Of a stretch of 64,000 bases of DNA, positions 35,808 through 43,289 are shown piece after piece. The notes under the pieces were generated by a model, which searched no databases, was not told where the DNA came from, and worked only from the letters and a program-made list of their open reading frames with translations. Origin of the DNA: Sphingomonas sp. LHG3406-1 (GTDB lineage: Bacteria; Pseudomonadota; Alphaproteobacteria; Sphingomonadales; Sphingomonadaceae); contig NZ_CP069128.1 of assembly GCF_029637485.1 (NCBI RefSeq), forward strand, positions 930,001 through 994,000. The letters run 5' to 3'. Numbering within the stretch: position 1 is the stretch's first letter; each line of letters opens with the position of its first letter. The translations under genes were made by a program, and so were the position numbers.

Positions 35808-35823
35808 CTCGATCCTTTGGGCA

Positions 35824-37386
35824 TCAATGCATTGACAGCGACATTCCCTTGGGAAGGGGTCGCAGGAACAGGACAAGGGGAACCGACAGCGTGGTAATGA
35901 TGGTCATGCCGAAGAAGATGTCGTTGTAGGACATGACAAAGGCCTCGCGCTGAATGGTACCGGCAAGAGTCCGAAAGGCGGCCTCGAGACTGCCGAGCGA
36001 CTGCTGGAGCCCGCCGAGGTAGGACTGGACGTCCCAACCGTTGGCATTCAGCGACTCCTCCATCCGCCGGCTGTGCAGCCAGCTGCGCTGGTCCTGCACG
36101 GTCGCCAGCCCTGCAAGCGCGAAAGACCCTCCCAGATTGCGCGCGGCGTTGAAGATTCCGGAAGCATCACCGGCATCTTCCTTGGTGACCGATGCTACGG
36201 TCGCCTGGTTCAGGAACAGCATGCAGAAGACGATGCCCACGCCCCGCATCAGCTGGCCCGGGATGAAGTGAGAGCCGGCGGTCTCGGCCGTCAGGCCGGC
36301 GCTGATCCAGCCGCTCCATGCAATGATGGCCAGGCCGCCACCCACTGCAATGCGGATGTCGAGCCTGGGAATAAGGAAGGGCACGATCGGCATCAGCAGA
36401 AGCGCTGGAAGCCCCATGTAGAAGATGATCCACCCGGTCTGAAGCGCATTGTAGTCGGCAATGATCGCGAGAAACTGCGGAATGACATAAGTCGTGCCGT
36501 ACAGCACCATGCCGAGCACGAGACCCATCACCACCACGCTGCCGAACTGCCGGTTGAAGATAAGGCTGAGCTTCAGCACCGGCTTGCGGGCAGTCAGTTG
36601 GCCCCAGGCCAGCATGGCGAAGCCAAGCAGGGTCATGATAGTCAACTGAACGATCAGGGTGGATTCGAACCACTCCTCGCGATGTCCTTCTTCTAGCACG
36701 ACGGTCAGGCCGCCCAAACCCAGGATCATCCCGGCAATGCCGAACCAGTCGGCGAAGCGCAGATAATCCCAGTCAGGCTTTTGGTGCGGCAGGCCGAGCA
36801 GCAGCAGCAGCACCAGCACGGCACAAACCGGCACGTTGACGAAGAATGCATAATGCCAGCTGAGGTTCTCGGTCAGCCAGCCGCCCAACAGCGGGCCCAC
36901 CACCGGACCCAGGATGACGGTGACTCCGAACAAGGCCATGCCGATTGGCTGCTGCCGGGCAGGCAGACGGGTGGCGACGATAGTCATGGCGGTTGGGATC
37001 AGCGCGCCACCCATCAGTCCCTGGCCGGCCCGGCCAATGATCATGGTGGTGAGGTCAGTGGCAATTCCGCACAGCATCGAAAAGGCGGTGAACATCACGA
37101 CGGCGATCAGCAGCAGCGTGCGCAAGCCTAGCAATCGCTCCAGCCAGGCGCTCAGCGGGATGATGATGATCTCCGCGACCAGGAATGACGTCGCGATCCA
37201 GGTGCCCTCCGAGCCGGACGCCCCGATCTCGCCCTGAATGGTGGGCAGCGCGGAATTGACAATCGACACGTCGAGGGTGGCGAGCAGCGCGCCGAGGCTG
37301 CCTGCCGCAACGGCGAGCCAGGCAGATAGGTCGGCCCGTTCCTCTCCCCGTCGGGCAGGAATGGAGGAGGCGGCGGCGGTCGCCAT
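35824..37386 (-). CDS. emrB: DHA2-family MFS multidrug efflux pump (EmrB-like)
   Basis: 520-aa inner-membrane proton antiporter with about 14 helices. DHA2 signatures: LDVSIVNSALPTIQGEIG in helix 1, WIATSFLVAEIIIIPLSAWL, RAGQGLMGGALIPTAMTIV (motif similar to A/B), and GPVVGPLLGGWLTENLSWHY (motif C). Drugs such as hydrophobic uncouplers are usual substrates of EmrB, but the substrate here is not known. It lies 5 bp after the adaptor gene and 16 bp before the outer-membrane factor. Confidence 0.9.
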   Translation of the reverse strand: MATAAASSIPARRGEERADLSAWLAVAAGSLGALLATLDVSIVNSALPTIQGEIGASGSEGTWIATSFLVAEIIIIPLSAWLERLLGLRTLLLIAVVMFTAFSMLCGIATDLTTMIIGRAGQGLMGGALIPTAMTIVATRLPARQQPIGMALFGVTVILGPVVGPLLGGWLTENLSWHYAFFVNVPVCAVLVLLLLLGLPHQKPDWDYLRFADWFGIAGMILGLGGLTVVLEEGHREEWFESTLIVQLTIMTLLGFAMLAWGQLTARKPVLKLSLIFNRQFGSVVVMGLVLGMVLYGTTYVIPQFLAIIADYNALQTGWIIFYMGLPALLLMPIVPFLIPRLDIRIAVGGGLAIIAWSGWISAGLTAETAGSHFIPGQLMRGVGIVFCMLFLNQATVASVTKEDAGDASGIFNAARNLGGSFALAGLATVQDQRSWLHSRRMEESLNANGWDVQSYLGGLQQSLGSLEAAFRTLAGTIQREAFVMSYNDIFFGMTIITTLSVPLVLFLRPLPKGMSLSMH

Positions 37387-37391
37387 CGGGT

Positions 37392-38540
37392 TTAGCGACG
37401 CCCTTCCTGCGCCTGACGCACGCGTTCCAGCTCGCCCTTCGCGCCGCGCGTATCCACCGTCACGTGGACCGACATGCCCGGTATCAGCAGCCGGCGGACT
37501 TCCGGCCCGGCTTGGATCGCGATCCGCACCGGAATTCGCTGCACGATCTTGGTGAAGTTGCCGGTCGCATTCTGCGGCGGAAGCACGGAGAATTGCGCGC
37601 CTGTCCCGGGCGCGAAGCTGGCAACCCGGCCGGTCAGCTCTAGGCCCGGAAGGGCGTCCACTTCAACGCGGACCGGCTGGCCCGCCCGCATTAGCCCGAC
37701 CTGCGTTTCCTTGAAGTTCGCCTCAATGTAGAGCTGCTGCGTCGGAACGATGGTCATCAGCCGCGTTCCAGGCTGCACGAATTGACCGACGCGGACCGCC
37801 AGATCTCCGACTCGGCCCGCGATGCTTGAGCGCAAGACTGTCGATTCCAGGGTCACGTTGGCCGCTTCGAGCTGAGCCTCAGCGGCGCGGCCCTGCGAGC
37901 GGGCTTGCTCGACTTGGGTGCGCAGGGTGCCGAAACGGCGCTGCGCCGCCAGCAGGTCGGCCTGTCGTGTCGCCAGCTGTGCACGAGCCTGCTGCTGCTG
38001 CTGAACCAGCTGGTCCAATCGCTCGCGCGGCTCCGCGCCGGAGGCCGCCAGCGGGCGGTAGCGCGCGACTTCACGATTGGCGAAAGCGAGGTCAGCCTGC
38101 GCTGCCGCCAACTGGGCCTGCGCCCGCTCCGCCGATGCCTGTTGTTCGGCAATCTGCGCCTGGACGGTGTTCGCGCTCGCCCGTGCCGCCTCGATCTGAG
38201 CCTGCAACTGCGAGGTCTGGGCACGGTAATCACGATTGTCGAGCAGAGCGAGCTGCTGGCCCCGACGGACTTCCGCATTCTCCTGGACAAACACCCGCTC
38301 GACGTAACCGCCGACCCGGGGCGCAACGATCACGCTGTCGGCCTGAACAAAGGCGTCGTTCGTGCTCTGTTGGTATTTGCCGTAGCTTTCGTTCCGCAGA
38401 TACCACCACAGGACGCCGCCCGCCACGATGACAGCCAAAATCAGCAGGCCGAGACGCACCTTGGGATTCGACAAGGGCGAGCTGCGCTTCTCCTCCCCAG
38501 TGTCGGCCGCAACGTCACCCGACTGGGTCACCATGTCCAT
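37392..38540 (-). CDS. emrA: HlyD/EmrA-family membrane-fusion adaptor
   Basis: 382-aa periplasmic adaptor anchored by one helix (about residues 29-48, LGLLILAVIVAGGVLWWYL). It has split biotinyl-lipoyl halves (VIVAPRVGGYVERVFVQENA and SSIAGRVGDLAVRVGQFV), a long coiled-coil hairpin between them (residues 95-205) and a C-terminal beta-barrel. First gene of the leftward efflux operon, divergent from marR with 77 bp between. Confidence 0.9.
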   Translation of the reverse strand: MDMVTQSGDVAADTGEEKRSSPLSNPKVRLGLLILAVIVAGGVLWWYLRNESYGKYQQSTNDAFVQADSVIVAPRVGGYVERVFVQENAEVRRGQQLALLDNRDYRAQTSQLQAQIEAARASANTVQAQIAEQQASAERAQAQLAAAQADLAFANREVARYRPLAASGAEPRERLDQLVQQQQQARAQLATRQADLLAAQRRFGTLRTQVEQARSQGRAAEAQLEAANVTLESTVLRSSIAGRVGDLAVRVGQFVQPGTRLMTIVPTQQLYIEANFKETQVGLMRAGQPVRVEVDALPGLELTGRVASFAPGTGAQFSVLPPQNATGNFTKIVQRIPVRIAIQAGPEVRRLLIPGMSVHVTVDTRGAKGELERVRQAQEGRR

Positions 38541-38579
38541 GTGGGTCCTCGATCAAGACTCGTTCGTTTGAAGCCGCGC

Positions 38580-38617
38580 ATTGCACCAAACTCCATTCTG
38601 CCGCAATACCATTTCAT
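38580..38617. promoter_or_regulatory. Divergent promoter region of efflux operon and marR (tentative)
   Basis: The 77-bp gap holds TTGCAC (38581-38586) and CAATAC (38604-38609) with a 17-bp spacer, reading toward marR. An interrupted inverted repeat ATTGC...GCAAT (38580-38584 and 38603-38607) coincides with both boxes and could be the MarR operator. The predicted transcript would start within a base or two of the marR ATG. A leftward promoter was not resolved. Confidence 0.35.
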
Positions 38618-39106
38618 ATGGCACCTCAGCATCGCCCCATTATCGAAATCTCGAAGCAGCTCGCCTGGACCTACCTGCGGCTGCAGCGGATGCTGGATCG
38701 CTGTCTCGCCGGATCGGAGGCGTCGGTCGCGCGGGTGCGGCTGCTCGCCTACGTTGCCGACGGACCCAAGCGTTCCACCGACATTGCATCCTTCTTCGGT
38801 CATGCGCCGCGCACCGTCACCGAGGCGATAGATGCGCTCGAAGCGGCAGGACATTTAAGACGCCGAGTTATTCCCGAAGACCGCCGGGTCAAGCTGGTGG
38901 AATTGACCCCTGCCGGACGCGAGGTGCTCGACCGAGCCCAGCCGGAATATGAGCGCCTGCTCGCCGAAACCGTGGGAACGCTGGAACAGTCCGAACTGGC
39001 CGGACTGGATGCCGCCTTGTGCAAGCTGTCTCAGCGGATCGAAGCCGTGGAAGCCGAGCTCACACGCGCCAGCGATTGCGTAGGGTCGGGCAGGGAGCGA
39101 GAATGA
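38618..39106 (+). CDS. MarR-family transcriptional regulator
   Basis: 162-aa dimeric winged-helix repressor: KRSTDIASFFGHAPRTVTEA recognition region and the wing RRRVIPEDRRVKLVELTPAGREVLD. Divergent to the EmrAB-type operon, which it most likely represses until a hydrophobic ligand binds. There is no Shine-Dalgarno before the ATG, and the putative -10 box is only 8 bp upstream, consistent with leaderless translation. Its TGA overlaps the ATG of the kinase-like gene. Confidence 0.85.
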   Translation: MAPQHRPIIEISKQLAWTYLRLQRMLDRCLAGSEASVARVRLLAYVADGPKRSTDIASFFGHAPRTVTEAIDALEAAGHLRRRVIPEDRRVKLVELTPAGREVLDRAQPEYERLLAETVGTLEQSELAGLDAALCKLSQRIEAVEAELTRASDCVGSGRERE

Positions 39107-40719
39107 ACGAGCGAACTCCCTCCGAGACCAGTATCAGCCGGGCGATCGGCGAACGGGAGCGTTTCGGCCAGATCGTCGGGATCTTCGGACGGCACGGGCT
39201 GAGAGGCTTGGCATCCCGTCTCGGCTTGGGCGGTGCTCGCGACGAGGAGATGGAAACAGCCCGCCCTGAAGCGGTGGTCGCCGTGCTTCGCGACCTCGGT
39301 CCGGTGGCGGTGAAATTCGGCCAGATCCTGGCGATGCGCAGCGATCTTCTCGGTCCAGACTGGATCCGGGCGCTGTCCACCCTTCAGGACCGGGTCCTGG
39401 CCCTGCCTTTCGACCGCGTCCGGCCTGCGGTCGAGGAGGCGATCGGTGGGCCACTCGACAGCTATTTCGCAAGCTTCGACCACGAACCGATCGCGGCCGC
39501 CTCGATCGCCCAGGTCCACGCGGCCACCCTGCCGTCTGGAGAGCGCGTGATCGTCAAGGTCCGCCGGCCGGGGATTGAGCGAACGGTCGATGCCGACCTG
39601 CGGCTGCTCCGCCGCCTGGCGCGCACCGCCGAGAAGCGCGTTCCCGAAATCGCCCGGATGAAGCCGGACGAACTGCTGCGCTATTTCGCCGAAAGCCTCG
39701 ACCGGGAAATGGACCTGTCCGCCGAAGGCCGGGCAAGCGATTCGATCGGCGCCTTCCTCGCCGGCCTCGGAGTGCGGACGGCGCGGTTCGAGTGGGAGCT
39801 GACCGGGCGTCGGGTCAACGTCCAGGAACGGCTGGAGGCGATCCCCGCCACCGACCTTGCCACCGCGCGAGAGCGGGGAATCGACCTCACAAAAGTCGCC
39901 CGCACCTACGCCCAAGCCGTGCTTCGGATGATCATCTTCAACGGTCAGTTCCATGCCGACCCGCACCCCGGCAATGTGCTGATATTTCCGGACGGAAGCA
40001 TCGGGTTCATCGACTTCGGAGCGGTCGGCACCCTGCTTCCCCGCCGGCGGGAAGAACTGGTCCGGCTGGCCCTCGCCATCGCGGCCGACGATCCGGCCGG
40101 AGTGGTCGACGTGCTGATGGTCTGGGCCGGCGATCCGCCGGTCGACCGCATCCGGCTGGAATTCGAGCTGGCGGCGCTGATCGACGAATTTCGCAACGTG
40201 GTTCTGGAGCAGGTCGACCTCGCCCGCATCTTCAACCAGGTGTTCGGCCTGCTGAGGGGCTTCGAACTGGCGCTTCCGCCCGACCTTGCGCTTGTGCTTC
40301 GGACCCTGCTCACCGCCGAGGGCTTCGTCCGTCGTATCGACCCAGCCTTCGACATTGGTGGCGAGCTGGCGCCGATCGCCCGCCAATTGGTGAGCCAGCG
40401 CACCAGCCCCGCCCGGCTAGCCAGGGAGGGGCGCAAGCTGGCGGCCGCGCTCGGCCGGGCGGCGCTCAGCGCGCCCGAGCTTATCGGACAGGTGGAGAAG
40501 GTGGCCCGCACCGGCAGTCTGCCGGTCAGCCTCAATCCGCAAACGATCGAACAGCTTGGTCAGCGACGCTCCTCGCACGTGCGGTCCGATCCCCAACTGC
40601 TGCCCGCCGCCTTGATCGTCGCCGGAGCCATTCTGGCAGGAACCGAACCGCTGCTGGGCTTGGTAAGCGGTAGCCTGGCAGTCGGCCTGCTCGTCTTCGG
40701 GCGCGTGCGCAAGTCGTAA
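39103..40719 (+). CDS. ABC1/AarF/UbiB-family atypical kinase
   Basis: 538-aa protein-kinase-like protein. Family motifs: KxGQ (VAVKFGQILAMRSDLL), Ala-rich loop (AAASIAQVHAA), Lys in VIVKVRRPG, HADPHPGN catalytic loop and IDFGAVG. Two C-terminal membrane helices (LLPAALIVAGAILAG and LLGLVSGSLAVGLLVFG). UbiB relatives act in ubiquinone synthesis or lipid/quinone movement. Coupled to marR (ATGA) inside an efflux island, so it is probably not the housekeeping UbiB. AGGGAG Shine-Dalgarno. Confidence 0.87.
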   Translation: MNERTPSETSISRAIGERERFGQIVGIFGRHGLRGLASRLGLGGARDEEMETARPEAVVAVLRDLGPVAVKFGQILAMRSDLLGPDWIRALSTLQDRVLALPFDRVRPAVEEAIGGPLDSYFASFDHEPIAAASIAQVHAATLPSGERVIVKVRRPGIERTVDADLRLLRRLARTAEKRVPEIARMKPDELLRYFAESLDREMDLSAEGRASDSIGAFLAGLGVRTARFEWELTGRRVNVQERLEAIPATDLATARERGIDLTKVARTYAQAVLRMIIFNGQFHADPHPGNVLIFPDGSIGFIDFGAVGTLLPRRREELVRLALAIAADDPAGVVDVLMVWAGDPPVDRIRLEFELAALIDEFRNVVLEQVDLARIFNQVFGLLRGFELALPPDLALVLRTLLTAEGFVRRIDPAFDIGGELAPIARQLVSQRTSPARLAREGRKLAAALGRAALSAPELIGQVEKVARTGSLPVSLNPQTIEQLGQRRSSHVRSDPQLLPAALIVAGAILAGTEPLLGLVSGSLAVGLLVFGRVRKS

Positions 40720-41239
40720 GGACGCGCGGGCGCAGCGGGGCGTGCTCAACGTAGTTTCTGCCAGCACTCATTTCGAGCAACTCCGCATGTGCTATTTAGG
40801 CACGATGATTTTGCTAGGACCGCTCTCGCAATCGCCCGCAAGCCCAAGCACTGGCAGCGATAACGGTTTCGAGTCAGTGCAGGCTTATGGACTCCGTCTT
40901 CGCCAAGCGGCAGCAAGCGCAGTAAGCGTCCGCATGTGACTGCTAGCTCCTCATAAGCAGACGGTCTTCTGTCGGCCAGATGCGGGCGTTCGCCTTACCT
41001 GAACGACCGTCCTCTGTCCGGCAGCCTCGGTGCAGGGCTGAACGGCCGAGAGTGGGTCTTTCCTGCCGCCACGCACAAGGGCCAGCAATCCATCAATGTC
41101 CTCGAAGGAGGCACTGTCCGAGCCTGATCGCATGCATCAACGGCTTATCTAGGCTGCGCGTCCTCACGATGTTCGCGACCATCAAGGGCGTACACCCGGA
41201 TTTCACCCGGACATCCCCTCATCCCACCGTCCGGGTAAA
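40720..41239. other. Right-end gene-free region of the island
   Basis: About 520 bp between the kinase gene and the tRNA terminator. It holds degenerate palindrome-like intergenic repeats (for example 40957-40993 and around 41001-41058) and the right-end arm motifs at 41193-41236. Short open frames on both strands (for example 40951-41133 minus) have no clear coding character and I do not call them. No integrase lies here, although that is where one is usually found. Confidence 0.6.
41193..41236. repeat. Right-end arm-type repeats
   Basis: CACCCGGAT at 41193-41201 and CACCCGGAC at 41204-41212, again 11 bp apart, plus an inverted copy GTCCGGGT at 41229-41236. They mirror the cluster at 21737-21808 and lie immediately inside the tRNA-derived repeat. 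Confidence 0.65.
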
Positions 41240-41277
41240 GAAAAAGCCCCAGAAAACCGCTTGGTTTTCCGAGGCTT
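41240..41277 (-). terminator. Rho-independent terminator of tRNA-Val
   Basis: Read on the minus strand, a stem AAGCC(TC)GGAAAACC / GGTTTTCTGGGGCTT with loop AAGC is followed by a T run. It lies four bases after the tRNA 3' end. The same 38 bases are present at 21596-21633 as part of the left attachment repeat. Confidence 0.85.
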
Positions 41278-41281
41278 ATGA

Positions 41282-41356
41282 TGGTGGGCGTGGCAAGGAT
41301 TGAACTTGCGACCCCTGCGATGTCAACACAGTGCTCTACCACTGAGCTACACGCCC
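41282..41356 (-). tRNA. tRNA-Val (anticodon GAC)
   Basis: Complete cloverleaf on the minus strand: acceptor GGGCGTG/CACGCCC with encoded CCA, D arm GCTC/GAGC, anticodon stem CTGTG/CGCAG with loop TTGACAT (anticodon GAC at 41322-41324), T arm GCAAG-TTCAATC-CTTGC. 75 nt including CCA. It served as the integration target of the island; its 3' half is regenerated by the island's right attachment end. Confidence 0.95.
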
Positions 41357-41369
41357 ACGCTGGAACGGG

Positions 41370-41398
41370 CCTCTAGCCGCGCCTTGCCGAGGGTGCAA
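41370..41398 (-). promoter_or_regulatory. Putative promoter of tRNA-Val
   Basis: On the minus strand TTGCAC (41393-41398) and TAGAGG (41370-41375) are spaced 17 bp and lie 13 bp upstream of the tRNA 5' end. This fits a strong stable-RNA promoter in the short gap after accA. Confidence 0.5.
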
Positions 41399-41409
41399 GG
41401 CGTTTCGGG

Positions 41410-42351
41410 TCAGCCGATGGCGAGAAATTTCTCGCGGCGCGCTTTGCGCAAGGCTTCGGGCGACAGCGCGCCCAGCGTATCGAGTTCCTCGACGATCGCC
41501 TGCTTGAGATTGGCGATGGCTTCCGGCGCATTCCGGTGGGCGCCGCCGAGCGGTTCGGGCACGATCCGGTCGATGACGTGGAGCGAGAGGAGGTCGGCGG
41601 CAGTGACCTTCATCGCCTCTGCAGCATCTGCCGCCTTGTCGGCGGTGCGCCACAGGATGGAGGCGCAGCCCTCGGGGCTGATCACCGAATAGACGGCATG
41701 CTCGAACATCAGCACGCGGTTCGCGGCGGCGATGGCGACTGCCCCGCCCGAGCCGCCCTCGCCGACGATCGCGGCGACCGAGGGCACCTTCAGCCCCAGG
41801 CCGCGCTCGGTCGCCCGCGCGATGGCCTCGGCCTGGCCCCTTTCCTCCGCCTGGACGCCCGGAAAGGCACCCGGCGTGTCGACCAGAGTGACCAGCGGCA
41901 AACCAAAGCGGTCGGCAAGGTCCATCAGCCGGATCGCCTTGCGATAGCCCTCGGGCTTGGCCATGCCGAAATTGTGCTTGAGGCGGCTCTGCGTGTCGGC
42001 CCCTTTCTCATGGCCGATCAGCATGACCTTGCGCCCGTCGATGCGGGCAAGGCCGCCGATGATCGCCTGGTCGTCGGCAAAGGCGCGGTCGCCGGCCAGC
42101 GGCACGAACTCGTCCGTCAGCCCCGCCACATAGTCGCGGAAGTGCGGTCGCTCCGCATGGCGCGCGACCTGCGTCTTCTGCCACGGCGTCAGGCGCCCGT
42201 AGGTTTCCCTGAGCAGCCGTTCGCTCTTGCCTTCCAGCCGCTCGATCTCGGGGTCGAGATCGATGTCCCCTCCGCGCGCCGTGTCCTTCAGCTCGGCAAC
42301 GCGCGCTTCCAGTTCGGCGATCGGCTTTTCGAAATCGAGATAGGTCCGCAT
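41410..42351 (-). CDS. accA: Acetyl-CoA carboxylase carboxyltransferase subunit alpha
   Basis: 313-aa subunit that, with AccD, transfers CO2 from carboxybiotin to acetyl-CoA in fatty acid synthesis. Recognised by [16 protein letters not shown] at the N-terminus, [16 protein letters not shown], the carboxyltransferase core [20 protein letters not shown] and [17 protein letters not shown], and [14 protein letters not shown]. Full length. Next gene upstream on the same strand is xerD, about 55 bp away. Confidence 0.96.
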   Translation of the reverse strand: MRTYLDFEKPIAELEARVAELKDTARGGDIDLDPEIERLEGKSERLLRETYGRLTPWQKTQVARHAERPHFRDYVAGLTDEFVPLAGDRAFADDQAIIGGLARIDGRKVMLIGHEKGADTQSRLKHNFGMAKPEGYRKAIRLMDLADRFGLPLVTLVDTPGAFPGVQAEERGQAEAIARATERGLGLKVPSVAAIVGEGGSGGAVAIAAANRVLMFEHAVYSVISPEGCASILWRTADKAADAAEAMKVTAADLLSLHVIDRIVPEPLGGAHRNAPEAIANLKQAIVEELDTLGALSPEALRKARREKFLAIG

Positions 42352-42406
42352 ACCGGCTGGCGGCTAGGCCCGGCGCGCGGCCTTGGCAAGCATTGCTGCT
42401 GCTGCT

Positions 42407-43285
42407 TCAGCGCCGCGCGAGCGGGTGGACCCGGTTGACCAGTTCGACCAGCCTGCTGGCGTCGACATGGGTGTAGATCTGCGTGGTGGCAATGTCGGCG
42501 TGGCCGAGCAGTGCCTGGAGGACGCGCAGGTCGGCGCCGTTCGCCAGCAGGTGCGTCGCAAAGGCGTGACGAAGGACGTGCGGACTGACCCGTTCGGGCG
42601 CGATTCCCGCCTCGGCGGCCATGGCGCGCACGAGCTGGAACAGTCGCACCCGGCTGATGTGCGCCTTGCCGCCGGGGAACAGCCAGGTGCCGCTTTTCGG
42701 CATGGTCTCCCGCCAGCGCGCGACCGCCGTCCGGGCGCGGTCGGAAATGGGCACCAGCCGTTCCTTGCCGCCCTTGCCGGCGAGGATGAGGAAGGGCTCG
42801 GGCCGAGCCAGCGCGCGAAACGGCAGGCTGACCAGCTCGGTCGCCCGGAGGCCCGAGCCGTAGAGCAGTTCGAGGAGTGCAAGGTTGCGCAGCCGAAGCG
42901 GCTCCCCGCTCGCCGCCCGCGCCTCGGCCTCGGCGAACATGGCATCGACTTCGCTTGGCTCGAGGATGCGCGGGAGAGGGCGGACTGTCCGCGGCCTTGG
43001 CAGCGAGCCGGACGGGTCGTCGCGCCGCAGCCCCTCGTCGACCAGGAAGCCGTAAAAGCGCCGAAGCGCCGCCGAGCGCCGGGCCAGGGTCGCCGGACTG
43101 AGCTCCGCCCAGGCGCCGGCCAGCTTGCCGATCTCCTCCGCCCTGGCGTCGCCAAGCACGCCCATTACGTCGGCGGCGGACGCAAGGTCGCTGCGGTAAG
43201 CGAGCAAGGTGTTGCGCGCGGCGCCCTGCTCGGCCGCGAGCGCATCGGCGAACCGGTCGACGAGGGCCCGATCCTCCGCCCTCAT
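42407..43285 (-). CDS. xerD: Site-specific tyrosine recombinase XerD
   Basis: 292-aa chromosome-dimer resolution recombinase acting with XerC at dif. N-terminal SAM-like domain (NTLLAYRSDLASAADVM), catalytic residues Arg in GSGLRATEL, HxxR in HVLRHAFATHLL, His in LLGHADIATTQIYTHV with Tyr nucleophile. Complete and with high-GC codon use like its neighbours, so this is the housekeeping enzyme, not the island integrase. Confidence 0.93.
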   Translation of the reverse strand: MRAEDRALVDRFADALAAEQGAARNTLLAYRSDLASAADVMGVLGDARAEEIGKLAGAWAELSPATLARRSAALRRFYGFLVDEGLRRDDPSGSLPRPRTVRPLPRILEPSEVDAMFAEAEARAASGEPLRLRNLALLELLYGSGLRATELVSLPFRALARPEPFLILAGKGGKERLVPISDRARTAVARWRETMPKSGTWLFPGGKAHISRVRLFQLVRAMAAEAGIAPERVSPHVLRHAFATHLLANGADLRVLQALLGHADIATTQIYTHVDASRLVELVNRVHPLARR

Positions 43286-43289
43286 GGAA

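Larger units (their letters stand above)
21596..41277. mobile_element. tRNA-Val(GAC)-integrated genomic island, about 19.7 kb
   Basis: Bounded by direct repeats of the tRNA-Val 3' end plus terminator (21596-21684 and 41240-41327) with clustered CACCCGGAT motifs just inside both ends. The content is accessory: sulfide oxidation, mercury-type resistance, multidrug efflux and broken genes. Base composition and codon use vary within it, unlike the uniform flanks. Only a C-terminal integrase relic (32964-33116) was found, with no relaxase, replication or phage genes, so it looks like a decayed or trans-mobilised integrative element. What is seen: repeats and cargo. What is inferred: mobility. Confidence 0.87.

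Noticed and set aside
37981..38050. GC-rich CTG/CAG-like run as a possible microsatellite
   Set aside because: It encodes the Gln-rich coiled-coil hairpin of the EmrA-like adaptor (ERLDQLVQQQQQAR) and is ordinary coding sequence.
40951..41133. 60-codon minus-strand frame near the right island end
   Set aside because: Its 5' half looks mildly protein-like, but there is no recognisable family and the rest is degenerate repeat; not supported as a gene.
42407..43285. XerD gene as the island's integrase
   Set aside because: It lies outside the att repeats, has chromosomal codon use and matches housekeeping XerD throughout.
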